Shown one piece after another: positions 35,972 to 49,100 of a DNA stretch of 64,000 nt. The position numbers were made by a program, and so were the translations under genes. The DNA comes from Owenia fusiformis (taxonomy: Eukaryota > Annelida > Polychaeta > Sabellida > Oweniidae), in NCBI GenBank assembly GCA_903813345.2, contig CAIIXF020000006.1, forward strand, positions 18,356,348 to 18,420,347. The letters run 5' to 3'. The notes beneath the pieces are model-generated. The model saw nothing but the letters and a program-made list of their open reading frames with translations, did no database searches and had not been told where the DNA came from. The first letter of the stretch is position 1. Each line of letters begins with the position of its first letter.

Positions 35972-36295
35972 AACTGACTATAAGATGATCTGTTTATTCC
36001 CCCAACAATCTTGCTCAACTAGTTACATTGTTCAATTGGCCGAGTTCAGAAAAAATCAACCGTAGGAATTTTTTTAGAATAGTCATGTCAAGTTTTGTTT
36101 TCTTGACCGTAGTAGGATTTTCCTGTTCTTTCAATCAGATATTATCCACATTTACATTTTCGTATCTTTGATCATTTACAGGGAATAGTACAGTATATTC
36201 CTTCCCTTGTTTCAATCAGCAAACAGATCGCGATCGTCTTCATTTTTCGCCATTCCACCAACATACGAACGGCGATTGTAACGTAGCGGGCAGAT

Positions 36296-36352
36296 ATCGG
36301 GGCAGATATAAAATACCCGCTCAGGCCGAGACGTTAAGCTATATCTGCCCGC
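36296..36352. repeat. Short inverted repeat GCGGGCAGATAT
   Basis: GCGGGCAGATAT at 36296 pairs with ATATCTGCCCGC at 36352. CTGCCCG words also occur at 35777 and in the inverted repeat at 35841-35971, so these may belong to one old element. Confidence 0.6.
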
Positions 36353-36859
36353 TGACCGTGAACTGTGATTAAATTAAAACGGATGTTTGAGGTGTGTAAA
36401 CGAGCCAGGATACGCAAATAACACATATGAAGCTACATTTTGATTAATCCGCAACACGAGACTGGACTCCGATTATAATATGTTGAATTTAATTCATTCG
36501 TTTTACTATCTACACATTCCCTTTTGACTTGAAACAATGAAACAGTGCTTCCCTCTTTAAAATAATTTATCATTAAAAGCGTAGAAAACTTGAAATATAA
36601 CTAGTCAATCCCCGGGAATCTGAGCCTCCTATATTTTAACATGGGAAAAGTGGAAAAAGGTCTCAAAAACACATTTCTAGGGACGCGCCTCTCATTTATT
36701 TTCGTTTTCTAAGATTTCTGATAACTAGGTATCTTCCAACTGTGACACTTTGCTTCTATCTTATAAGGCATTGCAATGATTGAATCACAAGTGAAGGGTC
36801 TAACCTTAAAAAATGAGTTCATGGCTTTGCTAAATATGTTCTTAAGAATTTTTTTTTTT

Positions 36860-37020
36860 TATTACACATGTTGTCTTTTGGTATATCAAAATCCACCTCA
36901 TTTCTAAAAAAGTGTCAAAATTCCATGATGATAACTTATAGAATAAAAGAGTTGCAGCATTCTAAAAAGCTCTCCTTATCGGGGGTAGACCTTTGTTTCA
37001 AACATCGATGCATCGCCAGA
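36860..37020 (+). repeat. Dispersed repeat, inverted relative to 11230-11400
   Basis: CACCTCATTTCTAAAAAAGTG and AAAAGCTCTCCTTATCGGGG match the reverse complement of the copy near 11280-11370. Confidence 0.65.
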
Positions 37021-37610
37021 ATCAGCTTTGGCGATGTATATCGCGATGTATCGATTAATCGCGACAACACTACTACACATACAAATAAGATGTATAGTCA
37101 TACTGTACAAGTGGTAGGCTAACTGCGAATCGAATTTCTCTTTTTGTCAGTGTTGCTTGGTAGCAATACAACTGTACATGTAGCTTACGTATAGTCATGG
37201 GCTTTCAATTGAAAGGGTATGCAACTCTGTGTAAAAACATGAGACCTTCAAAATGAGCAATGCCATGCTTCCTTTTTGTCTATGTCTATGTCAATAATCT
37301 GCAAAAGGCTAATAAGCCCATATAAAGCAGATATACTGTATAATTTAACAGTGATAGAATTTGAATAGAATATAATTTAAAACCTTAACATTTAAAAATA
37401 GATCTATGGTTTGCAACTCATTAAAATGGAAAGGAACTTTCCTGGTTGGCCCCTGTACCCCCTAGGAAGTTCCTTTATGTTGAAATACCCTGGGGTGACT
37501 GTCAGGCTACCGCGTTGACATCACCCCTCTTTACCAGTAGTGCAGGCTTGTTGTTGTGCACTGGGGACCTTTTACATTAAAACATAGATCTATATTAAAA
37601 ACACACCTAT
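37021..37610. other. Non-coding stretch
   Basis: No gene recognised. Confidence 0.4.
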
Positions 37611-37970
37611 TTAATTGCAGTTATTGACATAGGCATAGTATGATGATTTAAAACTACTTAGACTGTCACAGTCTAAGATTGTCCTAGGGAAATAGCTAAA
37701 TTTGTATACATCCGTTCTAGTTGATGGTTGTATGAACTTAGAAGGATGATACAGCCTAGTGTTGGTATTGATCTGTTGGCGGAAGTATGGAGGCACGTCG
37801 ATAGCTGCTAGGTTTTGCTTTCCTTTGTAGAAAAGGAAAACTCTAGCAGCCTCTCGACGCTCCTTCAGTGGCTCCCACTGTAGGTCTTGAAGAGCTTTGG
37901 TGACGCAGCCTGGTTCCCTTGAGTGGCATTTGGTTACAAACCTTGCTGCTCTTCTCTGTACCTGTTTTTA
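37611..37970 (-). pseudogene. C-terminal end of a non-LTR retrotransposon ORF2
   Basis: Reading leftwards from about 37968 an uninterrupted frame gives QVQRRAARFVTKCHSRE, LQWEPLKERREAARVFLFYK, PPYFRQQINTNTRLYH and STRTDVYKFSYFPRTILD. This is the characteristic region after the reverse-transcriptase domain in Jockey/L2/CR1-like elements (QRRAARFV, L.W..L..RR, YS/FFPRT). A stop lies just upstream, so only the tail remains; the element is 5'-truncated, as usual for LINEs. Confidence 0.85.
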
Positions 37971-38900
37971 TGGTAATATTTCAAAAAGTATTAGATAAAT
38001 ATATATGTTTTTGTATTATTTTGAATAAAAATCAATTTTCAATATGATTAAAGCATAGAATATATTCAATCTCATGTAAAACTAAACAAAAAAGACCAAT
38101 AAGAATGAGAGGTATCAAGATGTTCTCTTCAAGTATTGCATTGTGGGTAATTATTCAAGAACACATTCCAATAAAAATATAATTTGTGGGAGAATGTTCA
38201 CTTTCTGTATTGTCATTATTTCGATGAATTCCATTTTTTATTAAATTATCAACATGTATGTAGATAATCATGGTTTATCTTTGAGTGATTTCTTTAAATC
38301 ATCCATAAAAAGGACAAAATAAGATTTTCTTGGAATGTGTACATTCTCCAATTTTGAAAACCCAAAGGCAATGCTTATGTGTGAAATATGGGAAGTTGCC
38401 TACCCTTCTAGTTGAAAGCCCATGTTATAGTGCAGGGCAGACAGCATGTAATTCTGGTAGACAGTGGCGATGTCAACGCGGGTCCCAAAATGTTTTTTAG
38501 CTTCAACAACTGGGCCTTTTGAGGCCAAATTATTAAAAATGGACCGTTAAATTTTTATAAGTTAGGTTCAATTTTGGGGTTTAGGGGCCCAAATCTCAAA
38601 AAGAAAAAAATTGGGCCTCTGGTTAGCTTCAATTTTTACATTATGGACATGTGTCTTCTTTGAACCCCGTAGTAACCCCTCCCCCCTCTTGGAATGATCC
38701 AGTGATTTTGGTGGAATCCCCAGGGTGTATCATACATACATGTACATTGGACATCTGGATACATTTCATCAATAAATTAATCCACCTTGCGATATCGGAA
38801 AGATTTATCCACCATATTTAGGATAAATTCAAGTATTAGTTCCACTATGCATTATTAGGTAGATATCCATCCGGATCGGATTTTGGATCGCATAAATTCA
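37971..38900. other. Non-coding stretch
   Basis: No gene recognised. AT-rich with short GGGCC phrases near 38510-38630 (TGGGCCTTTTGAGG, GGGCCCAAATC, TGGGCCTCTGG). Confidence 0.4.
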
Positions 38901-38927
38901 CCCCCACCCCCCCCCCCCCCCCCCCCC
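38901..38927. repeat. Poly-C tract
   Basis: A run of C, interrupted once by A. Its length is uncertain in assemblies. Confidence 0.9.
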
Positions 38928-39010
38928 TTGAATTATTCCTTGACATATACTTATGATTATCTTCCAAATGCATTTAAAATAAAAGGTTCAGGAGACTGTT
39001 GTTAATAATA

Positions 39011-39266
39011 GAGATATTTCGCAACTCACTATAGCATGTTTACGTTTATTATTCCCGTATAACATGTAACTTATGAATCGTTTGATTACGTCATTATTTA
39101 TTGCGCAGCTAGATACGTCCATAAGTGTGATATTCTTACGTATAGACGACGATTTATAAGAACAACACACTTATGGAAGTATAGAGCTGCGCAGTAAATG
39201 ATGACGTAATCAAACGCTTTATAAGTTATACGTTATGCGCGAATAATAAGTGAGTTGCGAAATCTC
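39011..39266. mobile_element. TA-flanked palindromic MITE, GAGATATTTCGCAACTCACT ends
   Basis: GAGATATTTCGCAACTCACT at the left and AGTGAGTTGCGAAATCTC at the right, with TA outside each. The inner arms (CGTTTGATTACGTCAT, CAGCT...CATAAGTGTG) are also inverted. The 256-bp element is nearly a full palindrome. Confidence 0.85.
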
Positions 39267-40032
39267 TACTATGCCGGGGATGCCCTATAGAGAAGTTCCA
39301 GTTAATTTGATTCTGAATATGAATATGTGAAATATGATGTTTCATTTTGATGAATGTAATTAACTAATATGATTTATGATAGGTCTAGTTTGTGTAGTTT
39401 ATTATTTTACTTAAATGTTTATTTTCTTCTTAGATGTTGTCCTAGTCTCAATTTATAATACTAAGTGACAATAGGTCAGAGTAAGTTGGACTATTAGTTT
39501 GATAAGAACATGCCGATTCTCCCATGTTGACCTAAGTACTTGATTCCCAAGCCTTCAAGATATGCATACTGGCATACAATATAAACACAAACATTTACTT
39601 GTAATCTATAAAAGACTTATTGGTGTTTTATTCAAATATGAAGCGTATACATAAGATATCAGATATTGTATTACATTTTTCAAGAATGCTTTTAACTATG
39701 ATTCCATTGAATAAGAAATATTGGATTTGTCCAAATGTTTAAGCCTTTCAATTCAATGATTTAGGCATCAGGCATTATTTATGCACAGTGGAGGCAGTCT
39801 CAAATACATAACCTGAAAATAAACGATTTCGATTTTTTAATAACACTTTTAATATTGACCAATGGATCCCATTTTGCTGACCTTAATATCAAGAAATAAA
39901 AAGTGGAGTTCAATTCTAGAAGCGAGTTGAATTCTCTCTGATAGTGAAAATACATTACAGCTTTATCACAAGTAATTCTGTTTTGATGACCTTACATATG
40001 TCAAAAACTTGTCAAACAAAGATAATAAAACA
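39267..40032. other. Non-coding, probable 5' region of the ClC gene
   Basis: No gene recognised; a promoter could lie here, but I see no clear motif. Confidence 0.35.
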
Positions 40033-40176
40033 ATGGTATCAGGAGATATGGATGGGTCATCGTTTGCCAAAAAAGCATTTGATCCCTGGCGATTGCGTTG
40101 TAAACATATACACAGGCAGGGAATACGTTTGGATCGACAGAGGCCTGCTTCGGGCAGATCGGAGTTGCCAAACCAG
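40033..40176 (+). CDS. ClC exon 1 (candidate, start codon)
   Basis: ACAATGG gives a good start context. The frame MVSGDMDGSSFAKKAFDPWR ends at CAG/GTAAAG in phase 0, matching exon 2. Two other frames are also open, so the choice rests on phase and context. Confidence 0.45.
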
Positions 40177-43100
40177 GTAAAGCTTATAAATGTTATAAAC
40201 ATTCGAAAATACTATTACAAGTTGTACTATAAAGCACTTTTTAGATGAGATTTTTCAAATAATATTATTTTGATGATTTTTATTTTGTCGGAATACATCG
40301 CTGACGCTTCCCCTTCCCGTTGGTTTTTCAATTTTGAAACGAACGTTTTATCTTCCCTCGTTTTTATATTTTTTCAGTTTCGGTTCAATTCCAGGATCAT
40401 TTGAATAAGTTATACATTTCCTAGAATACAGAGTGGGCCACTAATGTTACTGATTTTAAAATGTAATAACTCAATCAGTATTGTCATGAATGGTCTCAAA
40501 CTTTCTGAGATGACTAAGAATTGATGTAAGTTTTGTTTCACATTAATAGTTTTATGTATGACTCTGCATTTTTGGTGGCTGCGAATTAAATTATCATGTC
40601 CATTTTAGTGAATGGTTTGCTATATTATGCCATTCTGATTCGAATATGCTAAAGGAAACCAACGTTGAATTTCGAAAGGAACCAGAACCAAGCAACAGTT
40701 GGCCAGCGTGGATGGAACACTAAAATGGGCATGCTGATTTGATTGGCAGCCACCAAAAATGGGATATTACATTTTTAAATCAGTAACATTTTTTGGCCAA
40801 CTCTGTATATGAATTATCTATATTCTTGTAAATCGTTTGGGCAAAATCTTGGAACTGAAGTCTTTACTATGATTCTAAGATGTTTTGAAAAACAAAAATA
40901 AATGGTTGATTTTACACACTCTCTCATAGACCATCTATTCTGTAGATGCTTTTCACCAGAATTATTAATATGTCTACGGTTTCGATAAGACAAATCTTTA
41001 TTGTCAAACCATTGGTCTACAATTCATGATATTGATTAGGATATGTCAAAACATCCTTACTATCAGTTGACATTATTTGAACCGGGCTCTTAAATGACGG
41101 ACCTCGATAGTAAATGCAATTTATAAGGTAGTGACATCATATTATGGCATGGACTACCAAATGTTCAGAAAAATATAACTACGGTATTGCTTGACATAAT
41201 TAGATAATTTTAAGTGTCCACACTTTGCGGTGACAGGTTACGAGGCATCACGCTTAATGTTTATATACTTCAAAACAAGTGTATGATCTTAAATTTTCTA
41301 TTCGCAGGGTTTTATCTATAAAAAACACTACTCGCCAAATATAGATGAACAACTGAACATGTCTAAAGAATCATCAGGCAAGGGGTTCCTTAGAAGAGGG
41401 AGCAGTGGTATATGGATAAAACGAAACAGCAGTAAGGATAAGGTGAAGGATATAGAACGCGAAGACTCAGAAACTCGACTCGCCAAGAGGGCAAGACTTC
41501 AGTCAAGGGTCAGCATCACTTTGAAAGACTTGAAGAATTTCCAACCTGAAAAACACGATGCAAAATTTTTCGCAAGTGTAAGTAGAAATTATGAAATGAA
41601 CATGTTTTAATTAATATCTATTTAAAATCCTTGATATACGAGGCTCGATCAGAAAGTTTCTTACCAAATCCTCTCAATGCTCATATCCTTTCAGTTTTGC
41701 AGTTTGCGCTTGAAACTGTAACACTATCACCGTGCCTATAATACATGCACACCGGAATAGCCTGACAACGGTTAAGTCTGATACGAGGGTTGTCCCATAA
41801 GTCTTGAAATTTTTATTCTAATTCAAAAAGATTTTAATGAATTTGGCTGAAAATTTGTATGTATCAAGATCAACCAATTATCTTCAACATGTGATAGTTT
41901 CATAACAAAATTATGAACTTGAGTAATTATTATGGTTGCTGTGGTAACTGGGGGAGTCGGGGGGTGGGGCAGTAATGAAATATAGTAAAAATGTAAAATG
42001 GAGCCATGGGAGTATTAAGGATTTTAAAGGATGGTATGCATCTTAAATTGTGAATCACCTGTCAAGATTGACAAAAACACTGTATTCTTGGTAAAATCTG
42101 ATGAAATACCTCTGTGATGTCACAATACACTAGCACAATTGCTCAATTTTGGTACAGAGCCACAGCATTTTGAAAATCAAAAGGGCAGGGACATAACCGT
42201 CGTTTCAACTGTTAAAGCTACGTTCACACCAACGGCGCTTTGATGGCGCTTTAAAGCGGCTTGCAAAGCGGCACCAAAGCGTAACAAAGCTTGATTAATG
42301 TGTCGGGGTCGTAATAGGTCGTAGAAAAGCTCGGAGTAAAGCGGGATATTCGGCAAACTGTTTAAAAATTTTGGGCGCTCTGTTACGAATTGATTAAAGC
42401 GCGAGGGCGTATCAAAGCTTAACAAACCGTAACAAAGCTCAGCAAAGCTTGGCCCGAAGCGTAGGAAAGCTTAACAGAGCTTGGTTCAAAGCGGGGACTC
42501 CAGTCTCTTCACGGTCTGTTACCACTTGACACGCTTCGTTAAGATGTCTCAAGATTTGCTACGATCTGGCATGAAGATCTGACACGAGGTCAGACGCTTT
42601 CATCAATACTTGACACTCTTTGTTACGCTTTCATGAAGGACTCTCTTGAAAGCTTTCCAACGAATTGAGACGCTTTAATCAAGGATTGAACGCTTTTTAG
42701 GCTTTGTTACGCTTGACAAGCTTCCTCACGCTTTCTCACGCTCTTTCACGCTGGGTGACAAACGTCATGTCTTCTTCAGATAGGTCATGCTCTGGTCCAT
42801 CTGGAATTTTTGGATCTTGTTGTTCTGCCATCGTCTTCCATTGCGTGGATAGGAATGTCCCTCGTTAAATCTGATTTGTCAAGCCTTATTTTGGTATGGC
42901 ACAAACTAAATGTACATTTAGCAGCATTTAAAAGCGGAAAACAGTAACATTGTTTGTAAAGGAGCCAATAGCTGCCATTTAAAATAAACTGATGTTGTCC
43001 AAACATTTTCCTGGAGAAATCATTATTTAAATTCATAACCTAAAAAGCTTTCAAATTAATCAACCATATTTGATAACTTGGAAAATACAATTATTCCTGT

Positions 43101-46100
43101 TCTATTGATATCAGCTAGATTGCTCCACCTATAGATACTCTGGTTATAGAATTAGAAACACATGATCTCGGAAAATTTAACATGACAGTGTTTGTGGCCA
43201 GCCATAATTCAATACCATATCAAAACTTTAGGTTAATCTTAAAGCGCATTGGGTAATAAACTTTCTAATTACGCCTCGAAGGTTCAGTCAAAATGTACTT
43301 AGTTTCCTTTTTAATCAGTGATTAATTTCAATTATGCCAATAAGTCAACTTGCCACTTGTACTCTACAGTTCGAAGTGCATAGAACTTTGCATAAATGAC
43401 AAATGGAGTATCTTTGCTCATCTAACGTGAGTTAAAACTGAAGTTAATAGAACACATATGAATATTATCTGGAGGAAGAGTCATTTCCTGGAACATTCAT
43501 TTTCAGATTTCTCAAAATGGAGACAGGAACAATTTGCAAGTGGTAGGAATACAAGTCATTGGGAAACATATATCCCTTGTTTTCGCAGTGTTTTGTGTCA
43601 TTTGTTCTGATTACTGCACATGTTAAAAATAGTTATTCCTTGTTTAATGAATAGGGGACAAATATGTCACTAAAAAGCCATGAAAAGGGGATTTAAAAGG
43701 TCTAAGTTGTAATTTTGGAGCTCTGTTAATTGGAAAATGTATGGGTACAATAAAGAAAATGTAGCCTACAGCAGCGCAGTCTCATTTTCTTCTCTTGTTA
43801 TAACGTAATCTTACCTAGTATATACAATGTGGGCCAAAAAGCATGATACACATGCATGTTAAACTATGCCATGTAGGAGCGTAGCCAGCTTTCAGTCAGG
43901 GGGGGGGGGGGTGCGATCGACAAATTGTTCATTGGGTTTTCAGATGGGGTGGGGGGAGATGCGATCGCGGCATAAGCAAGCTAATGAAAATTCAGATTTG
44001 TTTTGAAATGTACAAAAAATTGATGTTATTTCAAAATTGAGCTAGACGCTTCAAATAAAAGCATTTTAAGCTCTTCTCTTCTTCTATCTTGTGGTTCTAT
44101 ATTCATTGGTTATGGGGGGGGGGGGGGTGCGCCCATCGCAATTGGTGGGAAGTGGAGGGAAATTTGAGCGTTTGCACCCTTCAAAAACAGGTACATTTAT
44201 ACAAGTTTAGTGCATAATTCAACCGTAATACTTCGATCAATTATGTATTACTCTTAAATAAATTTATAATGATTTAGTCAAGCATATTAATTGTAGCTGT
44301 GACTGCAATATGGAAGGAAATGTGGGATTTTTCATTTACTTATTTTGGTCGCTCATGACACTCCTATTAGACGGGTAGGAAGGAGGGGTTCCCATGCACC
44401 AGAAAGATGTATTTTTTTAATGTACATTTTTGTAATCCTAAAGGTCCATACTAAAGATTTTTGCATGTTCCCAGAATGAAATATTGTCCCATGGTATCTA
44501 TTGGCGGCCATCTTGTCGGCCATCTTGGATTTTTGAAAGAGTTGATGTTAATTATCTCAAAGTATAATAACTTCCAGAGTTTTGAGATTTGAAAGCTGTA
44601 AGTGGTACCAAAATGAAGCTATTATAGTATCCTATATTATCAGATGCAATAATTATGCAAATTGTCTCATTTGCATAAAATGTGACATCATCAATCATAA
44701 TTCTTGCCTCTTTACAACGGTATCACATTATACCTTTCTGCCTGAGTGATCAGTCTTAGTCATTCATTCACATAAATGAATTTAAATATATAGGTACATT
44801 AATTTTGAACATATTTGCAACAAAAAAAATCGAAACTTTTGGAAAAACATTGTCAGACACACGATAATGTTACTGAAAAGAGGCGTGGCACTTCTTGTGA
44901 AAGAATTGATTTTAATCATCTTAAAGTATAATAACTTCCACAGTTTTGAGAGTTGAAAGCTGTAAGTGGTACCAAAATGAAGCTATTATAGTATCCCATA
45001 TTATATAAGATGTAATAATTATGCAAATAGTCTCATTTGCATAAAATGTGACATCATTAATCGTAATCTTTGCCTCTTTACAACGGTATCACACAATACC
45101 TTGCTGCCTGAGTGACCAGTCTTAGTCATCCATGAACATAAATGAATTTGAATATATAGGTACATTAATTTTGAACATATTTGCAATTGAAAGTTTTGGA
45201 AAAACATTGTCAGACACTAACTTATAACACTTCACATGATTATGTTACTGAAGAGGGGCGTGGCACTTCTTGAGAAAGAGTTGATGTTAATCATTTCAAA
45301 GTAGAATAACTTCCACAGTTTTGATAATTGAAAGCTGTAAGTGGAACAAAAATGGAGCTATTATAATATACTTATAAAAATGCAATAATTATGCAAATTT
45401 TCCCATTTGCATAATATGTGACAACCTCTATTATTTTTGGCATTTTTCAATGGTAACGACCAATATCTCTCCCTCTAGGTAACAGTCTTGGTTATTCATG
45501 AGCATTTATGATTTTGAATATATAGGTAAATTAATTTTGAACATATTTGAAATTGAAATTTTGGAAAAACTTTGTAAGAAATTAAGTGTTGACACTTCAC
45601 ATGATTATGTAACTGAAAAAGGGGGGGGCACTTTTGTTCAAAATGTTAACTTCTAAACACTAATATCAAATTCAAGGGCTGAAGCTCCTCTAGCAGAGTC
45701 AAGTAGATAGAGCCCAATGTTGCTCATTGGTGAAATTTTGGCCAAATTTTGCATCTTGTATGCACTGCTTACAAGTACATGAAGTGTTCATTATGATAGT
45801 GTAATTCCATTATGACAGCACAATACAAGTCAGGCTATTTTATTGTCACATGTGCAAAAGTCGATCTGATGAGACATGTTAAAAGTGGTAGTGGTTAATA
45901 ATGCCCAGATCAAATTAACACGAGATAGATATTGAAGGTAGGCCCAGATCAAAGTATGGGCATCCTTAGCATCAATCATGACGCCATCTGTATTGTCCAT
46001 TAGTGGGAGCTGTAACCCAAATAATGATCGTATATGATTTAATGTATGTGTCATTCAGTTGCCATGCACTTGGGGCAGTTGGCGGTTTCTTCCTTCCCCC

Positions 46101-49100
46101 AAAGTCTGAGGTTTGATGGAGTTGAGACCAGGTCAGGGAAAGCTCTTAATAGGAAATTGAGCCTTGGACCAAAGGTCATTCCATTTCAAGAAGTGCTGAA
46201 GTGAGGGTTCCCAGGTAATGTCAGGTAATATAATGTCAAGTAATTCCCAGGTAATGTAAATCTGGAAAGGCACCTAAAATCGTGGAGTAATATCATAACA
46301 CCCCAATATATGACTTGAGTCAATGGCTTTAAGCCACTTGTCCAGGTCCCTTGACACTTCAGCTGTTTTGTTCAAACCACACATAGTTCTTCTCTAGACA
46401 TTTGTTTTTTTATCTTGCCCTGTTGGTATTTGCTTGCCATTTATTTTGAACTGCATTGGAGAAAGCTTGCCATCAACCAAAACCATGCTTCTTGACCTGG
46501 TTGGTTTTTAACTTCATGCAAGTACCCACTTTCATCTTGTACCCACTACTGAACTGGTCATAACTTTGATGTCATCCATGAAAGCTCTGTATGGTAAGTG
46601 TTTTGCACCTTCGTTTGCTTTTGAAACCTTACACTGCATCATCCCTGCCTTGAGCAGTAAGTTCATTGATGTTACGAAGAGAACTACTGATACAGTGCAG
46701 TCTGCCACTATGCCTTTCTCTGAACTCTGCTAATTAGTGGTATTATTGCCAAATGTATTGTGCAACTTCAAGGAGTTTGTGTGTCCCATTGTCAGATTGA
46801 CTACATCTGTTGGTTTTGGTACGTGAAAGTTAACTTGTACCTCTAGTATCAGTTGGTGAGGGACACTAGGTAGACCTTAGGTCCAGCCAAACTACTTATT
46901 CTCTTCCTTGGCTTCCTTCACAAGTTGGCTTATTGCTGCTATATGCACCCTTGATGTCTTGGGATACCACTTTTCTGAATGCTTGGCAGGCCAGTAGGAA
47001 ATAACTGTGAGACTTGACTACAATGGCCCAGAAGATCTTTCCCTCAGCATCCAATAATGATGTCTACTTGAACTGGTTCAGTCCCTCAAATTTTAGCTCC
47101 TTTGGAATGAAGCACCTTTCCGCCAAAGCCCAAGTCCTTGCTAGATTTTTCTTGTTCTGGATGCTTGTTAGCAATCACCATAGGTGTATTAACAGCTTAT
47201 GGCTGTTCTTGTACACCATGTATGCCTTCCTGATGATTGTTCTTACCTCATCAAGCTTGAAATCTGACTGGTCAAACGGTTTTGATGATAAATATGGTGA
47301 GATGTCAATTGGGAAATTACTCGATGGCATATTTCGATCTGGGTCACTGTGTGCTGCCAAAGTATTTGCTTCTGCTTGATCCTGCGTATATGCCATACGG
47401 GCACTCTTTGGTTCCCTAACAAGTTTGATGTGAGCCTATAGAGATTTTCAAAGAATGTCTTCCTACGCTTCTCTTTAGATTTTCTCTAAGATGAAGTAAT
47501 CTCTTAAGAAGCATCTGTTGGAGCTCTCTGATCGTTTTCCATTGCCAGTGTTGAAGCCATCCACGAACACTGTGGGCTTCATCTCTCTTTCCCAAGAGAA
47601 GCTTTTGTCTTCTACTTGGCCCAACACAATGGTGTTTCACAGATGTTTCCTCCACTCACTGTCCTCGCATCTGGGATGGAAATAGTTCTAACTTGGACAA
47701 GAGGTAGCATAGTGAAGAGGCTGGGCTCTGCATCCCACTTCTATTGGGTGCATAACTGCATACCACCCTCTTGTCTTAGCCTCATCAAATAGGTCTTGGA
47801 TTTTTAAGCTGGTCAGATATTTTAATCAGTCAACTCTGCTGAAGGTACCATGAGCTCATTGAAGATGTTGGATCTCTGTGTTTTGACATCAGCACTGAGT
47901 TTCTGTAAGAAGTCAGCTGAGAGTCCAGTCGGATGTCTTGGATAAAACATTGAACTGAGGTAGAGGCTTAATACATATTGAGTTGATTATATAGCTTTAA
48001 CAACTAAATACTGTGAGTACCCATTTCAGTCCATTGCCTATCCTAAAATGATATGGGGATATGTGGTCATTCGTATCTGTATAGTACTTAGTCCAAAAGC
48101 GATACAGATTATATATCTTTGGCTGAAATTCAAATGTCTGCCAAACAGACCAACAAGAATTTCTGAACAAGCTAGGAATAAGGAACATCACTGGGCTACT
48201 TTCTAAAAGTCAAAAGCTACATTTTACACCCGAGGGATTCACTCTATATAAACATTGACAGGGGGTTCCTCTTTTGACATTTGGTATGGCAATGGATCCA
48301 AATTTTAGGATCTGGAATGAGAATGCCCCCATTTAATTATGACTTTTGAGGTATGACAATGGTCGGATTTTTCTACTTTGTGGTACAAGAATGGTCATGG
48401 AGAATATGTTACCTCTCACTTGTGGTATGGGATTGGTCTAGTTTTTACAAATGTCCTTAATTTGAGGTTGTTTTCATTTTCATAAAAGTTCTGCTTCTTC
48501 CAGGGGCTTTAGACATTTTGCATTCCAATGGTCTTATATTTTTGGGATATTTGGTAATTGGCATGAGTCCTATATTTGGACATTTGGTATAGCATTGGTC
48601 TTATATTTGGATATTTGGTATGGCTTTTGGGCGTTATTTTGGTTGGTATGTGAACACATTCAAATTTGAGAGATTGGTATGGGAACATAATGATTATGGG
48701 AAAATAATGATATCTTAGGGCTCAGCCTAGGACAACTACAGAATTGTGTATTCAGTGAACCCCTGGGTATTTTACAGATGATACATCGACTATATAATAA
48801 CATTACGCATTTTCACGCCCCTTTTCAGAACAATAATCATTTGAAAGGTCATACCTTGATTTCTGACAATGTTTTTCTAAAACTTTCAATGCAAATATGT
48901 TCAAGCTTTCAATTGCAAATATGTTCAAAATGAATGTATACATTTAATATCTTTTATATTCATGAGAGACCAAGACTGGTCACTCAGAGGAAAATGCAAT
49001 ATGCATTACCGTTGAAAAGGGGCAAAAATAATGATTGATAATGTCATATTTCATGCAAATACAGTGATTTACATAATTATTGTATCTTATAATGTGGGAT

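Noticed and set aside
47014-47379. 121-residue plus-strand frame
   Set aside because: It is antisense to the decayed reverse transcriptase, which has the recognisable motifs.
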